Shown here: positions 1 through 6,802 of the stretch, piece after piece
Layout: every line of letters starts with the position of its first letter
Numbering within the stretch: the stretch's first letter is position 1
NCBI GenBank assembly: GCA_028817775.1
Contig: JAPPOW010000201.1
Span: 324 to 28,309 of the forward strand
Reading direction: 5' to 3'
From: Candidatus Melainabacteria bacterium
GTDB taxonomy: Bacteria; Cyanobacteriota; Vampirovibrionia; LMEP-6097
Length of the DNA: 27,986 bases
Program-made: the position numbers and the translations under genes
The notes under the pieces: generated by a model
Database searches by the model: none
Told to the model about the DNA's origin: nothing
The model's input: only the letters and a program-made list of their open reading frames with translations

Positions 1-690
1 CTAGGTCCGTTACCAGAGCCATATCTTTCACAAGATCAAACTGAAGCAAGACGTTGGTCTCGTGAATACAGACAAAGATTAATTGAAGAAGAAGTTACAG
101 ACCTAGAACAAGTTTCAGAAATCTCTTTACTTGAGTTACTTTCCTATAGGCTCTCTGATTCTGTTGCTTCAATTCTCTCTATCAACTCACTTAGAGAAGA
201 TTTAGGTGTGGCACACAAAACCGTAAGTAGATGGATAGAAATTTTTGAAAATCTATACCATATCTTTCGGGTGCATCCATTCGGCTCACCCAAAATCAAA
301 GCCGTCAAAAAAGAATCCAAGCATTACTTCTATGATTGGAACTTAATTGAAAACCCAAGCGCTCGCTTAGAAAACATGTTGGCTTCGCACTTGCTCAAAT
401 GGTGTCACTACATCGAAGATACTCAAGGCTATGACATGGAATTAAGGTTCTTTAGAGATCTTGAGCAGCGAGAAGTAGATTTTGTCATCCTACAGAATCG
501 CAAGCCAATAGAATTTATTGAATGCAAACTAAGTCAAAGTTCTACAGACAAGAACCTAGTCTATCTTAAGAAAAAGTTTCCAGAGGTCGAAGCAGTACAA
601 GTTTGTCTAGATGACTGTGAGGATAATCGAGTTGGGGAGCTGCAAATCAGACAATGTTCACTCCAAGACTACCTATGGGAGAAAATTTAG
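1..690 (+). CDS. AAA-type ATPase with DUF4143 C-terminal domain (5'-truncated)
   Basis: The reading frame is open from the first base, so the N-terminal ATPase part lies outside the window and about 229 codons are visible. The visible part has a charged helical stretch, then a winged-helix-like segment (LREDLGVAHKTVSRWIEIF), then a C-terminal domain with the pattern EVDFVI...IEFIECKLS, which looks like a PD-(D/E)xK nuclease-like core. This layout is typical of the AAA_14/DUF4143 family of predicted P-loop ATPases, often mobile or toxin-antitoxin-like genes of unknown role. The P-loop cannot be seen here. The gene ends at TAG 688-690 and its last bases overlap possible upstream starts of the speE-like gene. 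Family assignment is by recall of motif order, not by search. Confidence 0.7.
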   Translation, partial: LGPLPEPYLSQDQTEARRWSREYRQRLIEEEVTDLEQVSEISLLELLSYRLSDSVASILSINSLREDLGVAHKTVSRWIEIFENLYHIFRVHPFGSPKIKAVKKESKHYFYDWNLIENPSARLENMLASHLLKWCHYIEDTQGYDMELRFFRDLEQREVDFVILQNRKPIEFIECKLSQSSTDKNLVYLKKKFPEVEAVQVCLDDCEDNRVGELQIRQCSLQDYLWEKI

Positions 691-695
691 ACCAC

Positions 696-1568
696 ATGTT
701 AAAATTTGCCTCTATGCCAAGTACTACTAACTGGTTTCAAGAAGTGCATAAGGACAATCATTCACTCGGAATGAGCCAAAAACAAGTTTTGTTTGATCAA
801 CAAAGCGACTATCAGCATGTATTAATTTTTGAAAATGAACTCTATGGCAAGGTACTAGTACTTGATGGCTGTTATATGCTTAGCGAGCTAGACGAACATA
901 TGTACCACAAAGCTCTAACCACTTATGGAATGCAAAACCTCCCCTGTCATCCTGAGGAGTCGAAGACGACGTCAGGATCCCCATGTGGAACCGAAGGAGA
1001 TCCTAACGCCTTGCAGGCTCAGGATGACAAGTTGAATATCCTAGTAGTAGGAGCTGGAGATGGCGGCATAGTCCGTGATCTATTGCGCAACTGGGCTGAG
1101 CGCATAGAGAAAGTTACCATGGTGGAAATTGATCAAATGGTAATCGATGCTTGCAAGCAGCACTTCCCGCAAGTAGCCGCTGAATTTGATAACCCCAAGC
1201 TAGAGCTTAAAGTAGAAGATGCACTTAAATTTATCAAATCAGCTCCAGATCAAAGCTATGACTTAGTACTCTGTGACTCTACTGACCCAGAAGGTTTTGC
1301 TGCTGGTTTAATTGAAGTAGATTTTTACCAAAGTATCAAGAGAGTCATGAAACCTAGTGGCGTATTTTGCGCTCAATCAGGCTCGCCATTCTTGATGAAA
1401 GAAGAGCTTGAGAAAACTCAAACTAATTTAGCCAAGGTCTTTGATGATGTCCATACCTTCCATGGACCAATGCTGGTTTACCCAGGCGGTTTCTGGTGCT
1501 ATACAGCTGCTGGAGCCAAATTAATCAATAAAAATAATTTAGATATGAAGGAGTTTGTGAATGCCTAA
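696..1568 (+). CDS. speE: Polyamine aminopropyltransferase (spermidine synthase) with an in-frame repeat insertion
   Basis: Predicted to transfer the aminopropyl group of decarboxylated S-adenosylmethionine to putrescine in the cytoplasm. Family signatures are clear: NWFQEV near the start, VLVLDGCYMLSELDEHMYHK, the nucleotide-binding loop VVGAGDGG (about residues 117-124), the acidic VEID, and LCDSTDPEG with the probable catalytic Asp at about residue 194. The ATG at 696 is chosen because the family begins just before NWFQE; ATG 714 is equally plausible, and no strong Shine-Dalgarno decides. Residues about 84-111, between the YHKALTTYGMQN helix and the NILVVGAG strand, are encoded by a family A palindromic element and have no counterpart in usual SpeE. 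The Rossmann core around the insertion is intact, so the enzyme may be functional. The stop overlaps the next gene by 8 bases, suggesting co-transcription. Confidence 0.9.
   Translation: MLKFASMPSTTNWFQEVHKDNHSLGMSQKQVLFDQQSDYQHVLIFENELYGKVLVLDGCYMLSELDEHMYHKALTTYGMQNLPCHPEESKTTSGSPCGTEGDPNALQAQDDKLNILVVGAGDGGIVRDLLRNWAERIEKVTMVEIDQMVIDACKQHFPQVAAEFDNPKLELKVEDALKFIKSAPDQSYDLVLCDSTDPEGFAAGLIEVDFYQSIKRVMKPSGVFCAQSGSPFLMKEELEKTQTNLAKVFDDVHTFHGPMLVYPGGFWCYTAAGAKLINKNNLDMKEFVNA
945..1029 (+). repeat. Palindromic element family A, full copy inside speE
   Basis: The element starts TGTCATCCTGAGGAG and ends GCTCAGGATGACA. Internally it has GTCAGGATCC followed by an inverted second half containing GATCCTAACG. 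It is about 85 bases long, made of two half-hairpins in opposite orientation, and is read through in frame by speE. Confidence 0.85.
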
Positions 1569-2472
1569 AGTATCTGTTGTCGTTCCTTCCTATAATAGAG
1601 CGGATTATATCTCTGAAACCATTGAGAGCATACTAGCTCAGACTTTCAAAGACTTTGAACTCATCTTTATTGATGATGGCAGTACCGACAAGACAGAAGA
1701 GTTGGTCAAAGCCTTTGCTAGCCAGGATGAGCGAGTTAAGTATTTCAAACAAAAAAACTCAGAGCGGGCTGTTGCCCGTAGCTACGGTATGAGTTTGGCT
1801 TCAGCGGACTTGATCTGCTTAATTGATTCTGATGATCTTTGGTACCCCAATAAACTAGAACTACAAGTAGCAAGGATGGAAGCGGACCCTGAACTTTGTT
1901 GCTGCTATGCCTCTGTCGACAGGATTGATCTAGAGAGCAAGCCAGTCAAATCAGCTCCTAGACAACAAGAAGGTTACTCCGGAAATATCTATGAGAAACT
2001 ACTCGAGCGCAATTTTATTCCTTCAGTGACGCCAATGATTCGCAAAAAATATATTGAGATGGTTGGCTCGCAAGTAACAGAATTCATTCCCTATGAGGAT
2101 TGGGATTTCTGGTTACGCCTGGCTCGTATTGGTAAGTTTGAACACTTGACCGATATACTTGGTTCTTACCGTTTGCATCCTGGTCAATCAGTACAGAATG
2201 TTAAGCCCGAGAAAATTGAAGAAGTAACCTTGAAAGTACTTGACGCTAATCGTCCAACTACCGAGGAAGCTTACAGCCTGGCTTACCTGCGCTGTGCTTA
2301 TTGGTACATTATCGCTGGCGACTTGCGCTATGCTCGTAAACTACTACGCAGATCTATGAGCCGAAGCAGCAAAAGAAGTTATGATTATAGATGGTGGGCT
2401 TTGTATTTGATGAGCTTTGTCAAAATACTTGCTCCAGGCTTCGTTGATAATTTACTTGGTTCCTTCCATTAG
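1561..2472 (+). CDS. Family 2 glycosyltransferase (GT-A fold)
   Basis: Predicted inverting glycosyltransferase using a nucleotide-sugar donor, probably for surface polysaccharide or glycolipid. The N-terminus has the GT2 signature SVVVPSYNRADYISETIESI with IDDGSTDKTEEL. The metal-binding DxD-type motif is LIDSDDLW near residue 95, and the acceptor-side motif is EDWDFWLRLARIG near residue 180. The C-terminal third is basic and helical with no clear transmembrane segment. At 303 residues it is a normal size for a soluble single-domain GT2. The start is well supported: GAAGGAG at 1547-1553 lies 7 bases before ATG 1561 and the gene overlaps the end of speE by 8 bases. Donor and acceptor cannot be told from the sequence. 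Confidence 0.9.
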   Translation: MPKVSVVVPSYNRADYISETIESILAQTFKDFELIFIDDGSTDKTEELVKAFASQDERVKYFKQKNSERAVARSYGMSLASADLICLIDSDDLWYPNKLELQVARMEADPELCCCYASVDRIDLESKPVKSAPRQQEGYSGNIYEKLLERNFIPSVTPMIRKKYIEMVGSQVTEFIPYEDWDFWLRLARIGKFEHLTDILGSYRLHPGQSVQNVKPEKIEEVTLKVLDANRPTTEEAYSLAYLRCAYWYIIAGDLRYARKLLRRSMSRSSKRSYDYRWWALYLMSFVKILAPGFVDNLLGSFH

Positions 2473-2473
2473 T

Positions 2474-2510
2474 TGTCATCCTGAGGAGCCAAAGGCGACG
2501 TCAGGACCTC
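2474..2510 (+). repeat. Palindromic element family A, half copy before the PAP2 gene
   Basis: A single half-unit, TGTCATCCTGAGGAGCC followed by GACGTCAGGACC, fills almost the whole gap between the glycosyltransferase stop and the PAP2 start. Its GTCAGGAC end sits where a Shine-Dalgarno would be expected for ATG 2514. Confidence 0.8.
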
Positions 2511-2513
2511 CCA

Positions 2514-3014
2514 ATGAAAACTGAAATTCTTAGATTCATAATCCGCTACACCACCTTTGCTGGTAATCTATTCCCGCAGTTTTTAATATGCTGCCTGCTA
2601 CTTTATATAGATTTTGAAACCGGCTACAAAGTTGGTTCAATTTGGTTTTATGGTTATGCGCTCAATCTGGTGATTAAGAACTCTATCCGCAAAGCCCGCC
2701 CGCCCAAAGCCAATTGGAAAGTACCTCATGTCAATGGTTTTAGTTTCCCTTCTGGACACTCTTTGATGTCAATAGTGCTCTACTGGTCCATTGCTAAATA
2801 TTTTGCAATTGCAATGCCTTTTGCAGTTTTGTTCTACGCCCTGCCATTTTGGCTTGGCGCTTCCAGACTCTACCTCCGTGTGCACTTCCCTGAAGACGTC
2901 TTGGCTGGTTGGTTGATTGCCTATTGCTATCTTCATTTTGCAAGTGAAAAGGTCATAGAATTTAACTCACAATTTTACGAGATTTTTTATAAGATTTGCC
3001 ACTTATTTGGCTAA
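2514..3014 (+). CDS. PAP2-family membrane phosphatase
   Basis: A 166-residue integral membrane protein carrying the three PAP2/acid-phosphatase motifs: KNSIRKARPP (KxxxxxxRP, about residue 60), FPSGHS (PSGH, about 81-85) and SRLYLRVHFPEDVLAG (SRxxxxxHxxxD, about 120-132). The hydrophobic stretches around these motifs fit about five transmembrane helices. The family dephosphorylates lipid phosphates such as undecaprenyl pyrophosphate or phosphatidic acid, with the active site at the outer face of the inner membrane. Position after a glycosyltransferase suggests a role in recycling a lipid carrier or in envelope lipids. The start follows a family A half-repeat whose AGGA may stand in as ribosome-binding site. 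The exact substrate is unknown. Confidence 0.88.
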   Translation: MKTEILRFIIRYTTFAGNLFPQFLICCLLLYIDFETGYKVGSIWFYGYALNLVIKNSIRKARPPKANWKVPHVNGFSFPSGHSLMSIVLYWSIAKYFAIAMPFAVLFYALPFWLGASRLYLRVHFPEDVLAGWLIAYCYLHFASEKVIEFNSQFYEIFYKICHLFG

Positions 3015-3048
3015 GAAGTCTTACACAAAGATTAAGATAAAGCTCCTT

Positions 3049-3057
3049 TGTTATAAT
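3049..3057 (+). promoter_or_regulatory. Extended -10 promoter of hisI
   Basis: TGTTATAAT is a perfect -10 hexamer with the TG extension, ending 10 bases before ATG 3068. The transcript would start about 3-4 bases before the ATG. The surrounding GTTATAATTAAAC is weakly palindromic (GTT...AAC), so a zinc-type operator could overlap, but the match is poor. Confidence 0.6.
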
Positions 3058-3067
3058 TAAACGCCAA

Positions 3068-3550
3068 ATGACCAAGATTTTTCAAGAACGCAAAACAATA
3101 GAACAAGTTGAGGAGAGTAATGAATTTGCTCCTAAATTTGATGCTGATGGCTTGATTCCAGTTGTCACTACTGATTATGAAAGTGGCGAATTATTGATGC
3201 AGGGCTATATGAATGAAGAAGCTCTCAAACAAAGTTTAGAAAAAGGTCAAGCTGTATACTACTCGCGCTCACGCAAAGTTGTTTGGCACAAAGGTGCTAC
3301 TAGTGGACTTTATCAAGACATCAAAGAAATGCGTATCGACGATGACCAAGATTGTATTTGGTTACGAGTGACGGTTTCTGGTTCTGGTGCTAGTTGTCAC
3401 GTTGGTTACCGTTCTTGTTTCTACCGCACTGTACCAAATGGCAAAGATTTTGATCCCAACAAAGAAATCGAACTTAAATTTGTAGAGAGCGAAAAAACAT
3501 TTGATCCAGTGGAGGTATACGGCGATGTCCCTAACCCAACACAGCTATAA
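3068..3550 (+). CDS. hisI: Phosphoribosyl-AMP cyclohydrolase, DDDQD variant
   Basis: Third step of histidine synthesis: opening of the adenine ring of phosphoribosyl-AMP, a metal-dependent cytoplasmic reaction. Diagnostic segments are present: VYYSRSRKVVWHKGATSG (about 63-80), the acidic metal motif IDDDQDCIWLRV (about 90-101) and ASCHVGYRSCFYR (about 108-120, Cys110 and Cys117). In the canonical enzyme the acidic motif is DCDxD and its Cys is a zinc ligand with the two later Cys; here that Cys is Asp92. A separate Cys96 lies four residues on. There is no HisE (pyrophosphohydrolase) domain, so this is a stand-alone HisI. It heads a run with folE2 and a His-rich protein and no other his genes. 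The promoter suggests an almost leaderless mRNA. Confidence 0.92.
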   Translation: MTKIFQERKTIEQVEESNEFAPKFDADGLIPVVTTDYESGELLMQGYMNEEALKQSLEKGQAVYYSRSRKVVWHKGATSGLYQDIKEMRIDDDQDCIWLRVTVSGSGASCHVGYRSCFYRTVPNGKDFDPNKEIELKFVESEKTFDPVEVYGDVPNPTQL

Positions 3551-4442
3551 ACCAGATACCACTAAAGAAAGCCGCTCTCAGGTTGCAACCACTTTAGATA
3601 GAGTTGGTATGTCTGAAGTTGAGTTGCCAATTTTGATCAACGAGCCCAAAGGAGCTACTATCAAAATCCCAGCTCGAGCTGAGCTTTACGTTAGTCTCGA
3701 TGACCCACATGCCAAGGGCATTCATATGTCTCGGCTCTATCTTAAGGCTAAAGAATTTTTCGCTGAATACCCGCTTAGTTTCCCATCCCTAGCGAGTTTG
3801 ACTGAAGCAATTCTTGAGACCCATAAGGACCTAAGTTTCTCCTCTCATGTTGCAGTGAGCTTTGAATATATGCAAGAGAAACAAGCACTAGTCAGTGAAG
3901 AAACTGGTTATCGCTTCTACCCGGTGACCCTTGCTCTAACTAGAGGACCTGGCACCAAGCTCAAGTATCAAATGGACATTGAATTAGTTTACTCTAGTAC
4001 TTGTCCTTGCTCTGCAGCCTTAGCGAGACAAATAGTCAAAGATAAATTTCTAGAAAAGCATAACGGCACAGTTTCAGTTGAAGAAGTAGCTAAGTGGTTA
4101 AGTAGTGAAGAAGCGCAGTCTGCTGTGCCGCATGCTCAAAGAAGCAAAGTTAACCTCAGCCTGGAGTTTAATGAAGTCGGTGCCAAGCTGGATCTTGATC
4201 ACTGGATTGATTTGATTGAAGCAGCCCTAGCAACCCCTGTACAAGCAGCGGTGAAACGAGAAGATGAGCAAGAATTCGCCAAACTCAACGGCGAGAATAT
4301 GATGTTCAGTGAAGATGCTGCTCGCAAACTCAAAGCATGCCTAGACAAAGAAGCACAGGTGTCTGACTATCAAATTAAAGTAGAACATTTAGAGAGCTTA
4401 CACGCTCATAACGCTGTAGTGGTGACTAGCAAAGGACTGTAG
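3525..4442 (+). CDS. folE2: GTP cyclohydrolase FolE2 (type IB)
   Basis: Converts GTP to dihydroneopterin triphosphate, the first step toward folate and queuosine-type products; this isozyme does not strictly require zinc. Signatures are clear: GIHMSRLYL, YSSTCPCSAALARQ (Cys160 and Cys162 from the chosen start), VPHAQRSKVNLSL, and LNGENMMFSEDAARKL. The start at ATG 3525 is fixed by GGAGG at 3511-3515 with 9 bases spacing; the first 26 bases overlap the end of hisI, so the two are translationally close. At 305 residues it is the usual length. In several studied bacteria folE2 belongs to the Zur zinc-limitation regulon, which matters because the next two genes are His-rich. Confidence 0.95.
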   Translation: MSLTQHSYKPDTTKESRSQVATTLDRVGMSEVELPILINEPKGATIKIPARAELYVSLDDPHAKGIHMSRLYLKAKEFFAEYPLSFPSLASLTEAILETHKDLSFSSHVAVSFEYMQEKQALVSEETGYRFYPVTLALTRGPGTKLKYQMDIELVYSSTCPCSAALARQIVKDKFLEKHNGTVSVEEVAKWLSSEEAQSAVPHAQRSKVNLSLEFNEVGAKLDLDHWIDLIEAALATPVQAAVKREDEQEFAKLNGENMMFSEDAARKLKACLDKEAQVSDYQIKVEHLESLHAHNAVVVTSKGL

Positions 4443-4444
4443 CA

Positions 4445-5527
4445 ATGGACTGTAGTGGTGGAGCTTGTACGATAAGTCACAATCATAAGAGTAGTCCAGC
4501 TCCAAAAGCTAAAGCTACCAAGCCATCAAGCGACAGGTCCTATGTCAGACCAAGACCTGTAGCAAAACCTAAGACTGGTCACGAAGAGAATTGTGCTATT
4601 TGTGATGAACACCAAAAATTAGAGGAGCAAGGCACGCCTCATATCCACAAACACCTTCATCAAGAGGACCATAGCTGTCATGATCATGAATGTGAACATC
4701 ACGGCACTCCACATGGTCATATCAAAACTCATGAACACGAGCATGAGCATAAACACGATCACACTTATAACCACGATCATAGTCATGAACATGACCACCA
4801 CCATGATCACCCAAATACACTTGAATCAATCATTGGACACAGCAAACTACCTCAATGGCTCAAAGAGCTCAGTCTAAACTTGTCCTTCTTATCACCAGCT
4901 TTAATTATCTCTAAAATGCTCTCTCACACAAAGTTACCGCAGATTTTCAGAACCCTTGCAGCAATTACCGGAATGCATGCTCTTAACAGAGGTAAGACTA
5001 AGCTTGGTAGATTGGGGCTTACTTATCTAATTTCGGGAGCCGCTGCTGGAGATAAAGCCTTGTCTGAATCGACTAAGCATAAATTTGGTTTAGGAACAAA
5101 CTGGACACGCTTCATTGCAACTACTTGTGTTGCAGTTGTTGAAAAATTTGCTGGCAATGGTCACGGCGGTAATAATTTCAAAGAAGAAGTGGATAGCTTC
5201 AAACAAAACGTTAAAGATCCCCAGAAGTGGAAAGAACTTTGGCCTAGTCTAGTCAATGTAGAATCTAAAGTTCAAGTGATTACTCCTCTTGTCAATAAAC
5301 TAATTAAAAGTTTTGCTCCTAAGCGTGATAGCCTTTTTAACACTCTGCTACAAATAGTTCTAACCAGTGCGAGCTTTGTTGGTTTTGATCAAATTTTAAA
5401 ATCATGCGCAAGTATCTTTGGCAAAGGCTCAGCCTTTGCAAGTATAGCTGGAACTGTGTGTGGTTGTTGCGGCACTCCGGTTTGTGCTGCTGCTGCCACT
5501 AACTCTGCATTAAGCGACACCTTTTAA
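4445..5527 (+). CDS. Histidine-rich putative metal-binding protein
   Basis: I do not recognise a named family. The 360-residue protein has Cys near the N-terminus (MDCSGGAC), a Pro/Lys linker, a CAIC motif near residue 50, then a tract at about 66-122 with 25 His in 57 residues mixed with Asp and Glu, the kind of sequence that binds zinc, nickel or cobalt. The remaining 240 residues are helical and partly hydrophobic without clear transmembrane helices, ending in a Cys cluster, CGCCGTPVC (about 338-346). There is no obvious signal peptide, so the protein may be cytoplasmic; a zinc store or metallochaperone is inference. It begins 2 bases after the folE2 stop, with AAGGA at about 4433 as a weak ribosome-binding site, and ends 2 bases before the beta-barrel gene. 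Confidence 0.75.
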   Translation: MDCSGGACTISHNHKSSPAPKAKATKPSSDRSYVRPRPVAKPKTGHEENCAICDEHQKLEEQGTPHIHKHLHQEDHSCHDHECEHHGTPHGHIKTHEHEHEHKHDHTYNHDHSHEHDHHHDHPNTLESIIGHSKLPQWLKELSLNLSFLSPALIISKMLSHTKLPQIFRTLAAITGMHALNRGKTKLGRLGLTYLISGAAAGDKALSESTKHKFGLGTNWTRFIATTCVAVVEKFAGNGHGGNNFKEEVDSFKQNVKDPQKWKELWPSLVNVESKVQVITPLVNKLIKSFAPKRDSLFNTLLQIVLTSASFVGFDQILKSCASIFGKGSAFASIAGTVCGCCGTPVCAAAATNSALSDTF

Positions 5528-5529
5528 TT

Positions 5530-6615
5530 ATGAAACCAAAAACGACCAAAAAATATAGTATCCTAGCAACGCTATTAGCCCTCTGCCTTACAGCAATGCC
5601 CGTGTATGCCCATGGAGCTGGCTGCGCTTGTAGCTCCTTCCGTGGCACTGGACTCGGTGGACCAATTATCACCATCCCAGCTTACACCATGAGTAAAGGC
5701 GTCACTAGTCTCGGATTTGGATTTAGCTACCTTAATATGGGTAGATTGACACCAACTCAAATCAATAGAGTGATAAGGTCTGGTGAACATGCTGATGACA
5801 GTGCTGGTTCTTTCAGTCCAAGTCTCTCATTGGCTCATGGTCTCACTGACAAATTTAGTCTAGCCGCAAGCTTACCATTCAATTTTAGTTATGACTTTCG
5901 CGAAGTTCACGATGAACTTGAAGGGCTTGGTGACAGTATCGGGCTTGGTGATCTAACAGTGATGGGACAGTATATGTTCTATAACGAGCACAATACTCAA
6001 TTGGCTTTGCTTGGCGGAGTAAAGTTACCAACTGGTAACACTAATGTCTATGGCAATACTGGTGAAAGATTTGAACAACTCAACCAACCTGGTTCTGGCT
6101 CTACTGATCCATTATTTGGCTTTGCTGCTAGTCATCAATTTGGATCTTGGGGCTTAGACTTTAATACCCTGTATAAACTAGCAACTGAGGGTGACCAAGA
6201 TACTGATATTGGCGATGTGGTCAATTTCAATCTAGCAGCTAGTTATGCACTCAACCACGAACATGAAGCAGACGTTTTCTCTCATGCTCATGATGAACAC
6301 GATGATCATAGCGATCATGAAATTCATCATAGATTCCTAGAGCATATCTTCCCTGAACATATTGGTGATAATCATCTTACTTGGGATTTTATTCTTGAAG
6401 CTAATGCCACTTGGGAAGAAGCCCCTGAAGTATCTGAACAGAAGGATGCTAATCATGGTGGCACCACTATACTCTTGACTCCAGGCATTAGAGCTACAGT
6501 AAATGATTCTTGGGTATATAATTTAGCTCTTGGATTCCCTATCATCGAAGATTTGCGTGGTGAACAGGGTGGGACTGATTTGCAGTTGTTCTTTGGGGTG
6601 GCTACGAGTTTTTAG
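5530..6615 (+). CDS. Outer-membrane beta-barrel protein with His-rich loop
   Basis: The N-terminus is a signal peptide (positive MKPKTTKKY, hydrophobic ILATLLALCLTAM, cleavage after VYA near residue 27), followed by HGAGCACSSF. The body has alternating beta-strand patterns such as LALLGGVKLPTGNT, DPLFGFAASHQFGSWGLDF and a C-terminal LQLFFGVATSF ending in Phe, as expected for an outer-membrane barrel. The arrangement resembles the 'MetA-pathway of phenol degradation'-type transporter family. Residues about 242-285 form a His/Asp/Glu-rich insertion (for example SHAHDEHDDHSDHEIHH) between strands, probably a surface or periplasmic loop. Two bases separate it from the His-rich gene, so they are probably one operon with folE2. 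A metal-selective channel is inference; a general porin is possible. Confidence 0.75.
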   Translation: MKPKTTKKYSILATLLALCLTAMPVYAHGAGCACSSFRGTGLGGPIITIPAYTMSKGVTSLGFGFSYLNMGRLTPTQINRVIRSGEHADDSAGSFSPSLSLAHGLTDKFSLAASLPFNFSYDFREVHDELEGLGDSIGLGDLTVMGQYMFYNEHNTQLALLGGVKLPTGNTNVYGNTGERFEQLNQPGSGSTDPLFGFAASHQFGSWGLDFNTLYKLATEGDQDTDIGDVVNFNLAASYALNHEHEADVFSHAHDEHDDHSDHEIHHRFLEHIFPEHIGDNHLTWDFILEANATWEEAPEVSEQKDANHGGTTILLTPGIRATVNDSWVYNLALGFPIIEDLRGEQGGTDLQLFFGVATSF

Positions 6616-6622
6616 GTTTCAC

Positions 6623-6781
6623 GCATGTGGTCGCTACACTCCCTGGTTGTGGAGACTGCGTCTCCTGGTTGCGTTCACTCTGTTCTCTGGCTGTGGCACT
6701 TCGTGCCTGCTTTATGCAAAAGCAGCGAAGCACAGGCAGGGAGTGAAACGACCACAACCAGGGAACGTAGCGACCACATGC
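6623..6781. repeat. Large compound palindrome, family C
   Basis: Arms of about 30 bases at 6623-6652 and 6752-6781 match at about 28 of 30 positions (GCATGTGGTCGCTAC... and its reverse complement). Between them are small hairpins such as GGAGACTGCGTCTCC and GGCACTTCGTGCC. It fills the gap between the beta-barrel gene and the carboxypeptidase and could act as a terminator or RNA-processing site. A relative lies at 9078-9195. Confidence 0.85.
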
Positions 6782-6790
6782 ATAAACAGC

Positions 6791-6796
6791 TATACT
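6791..6796 (+). promoter_or_regulatory. Possible -10 box of the carboxypeptidase gene
   Basis: TATACT ends 6 bases before GTG 6803, so transcription would begin at or next to the start codon. There is no TG extension and no clear -35. Confidence 0.4.
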
Positions 6797-6802
6797 TAAC
6801 CT

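Noticed and set aside
3045..3067. Zur operator upstream of hisI
   Set aside because: GTTATAATTAAAC is only weakly palindromic and overlaps a perfect -10 box that explains the sequence; it is kept as a possibility in the promoter note, not as a feature.
4619..4877. Open frames opposite and offset to the His-rich tract
   Set aside because: They arise from the CAT/CAC/GAT-rich DNA of the His tract; the encoded Met/Val/Ile or Asn/Thr strings have no start signals and the main frame is much longer.
6616..6802. Small ORFs across the family C palindrome
   Set aside because: Overlapping frames through a palindrome, no ribosome-binding site, and peptide sequence that looks like translated repeat.
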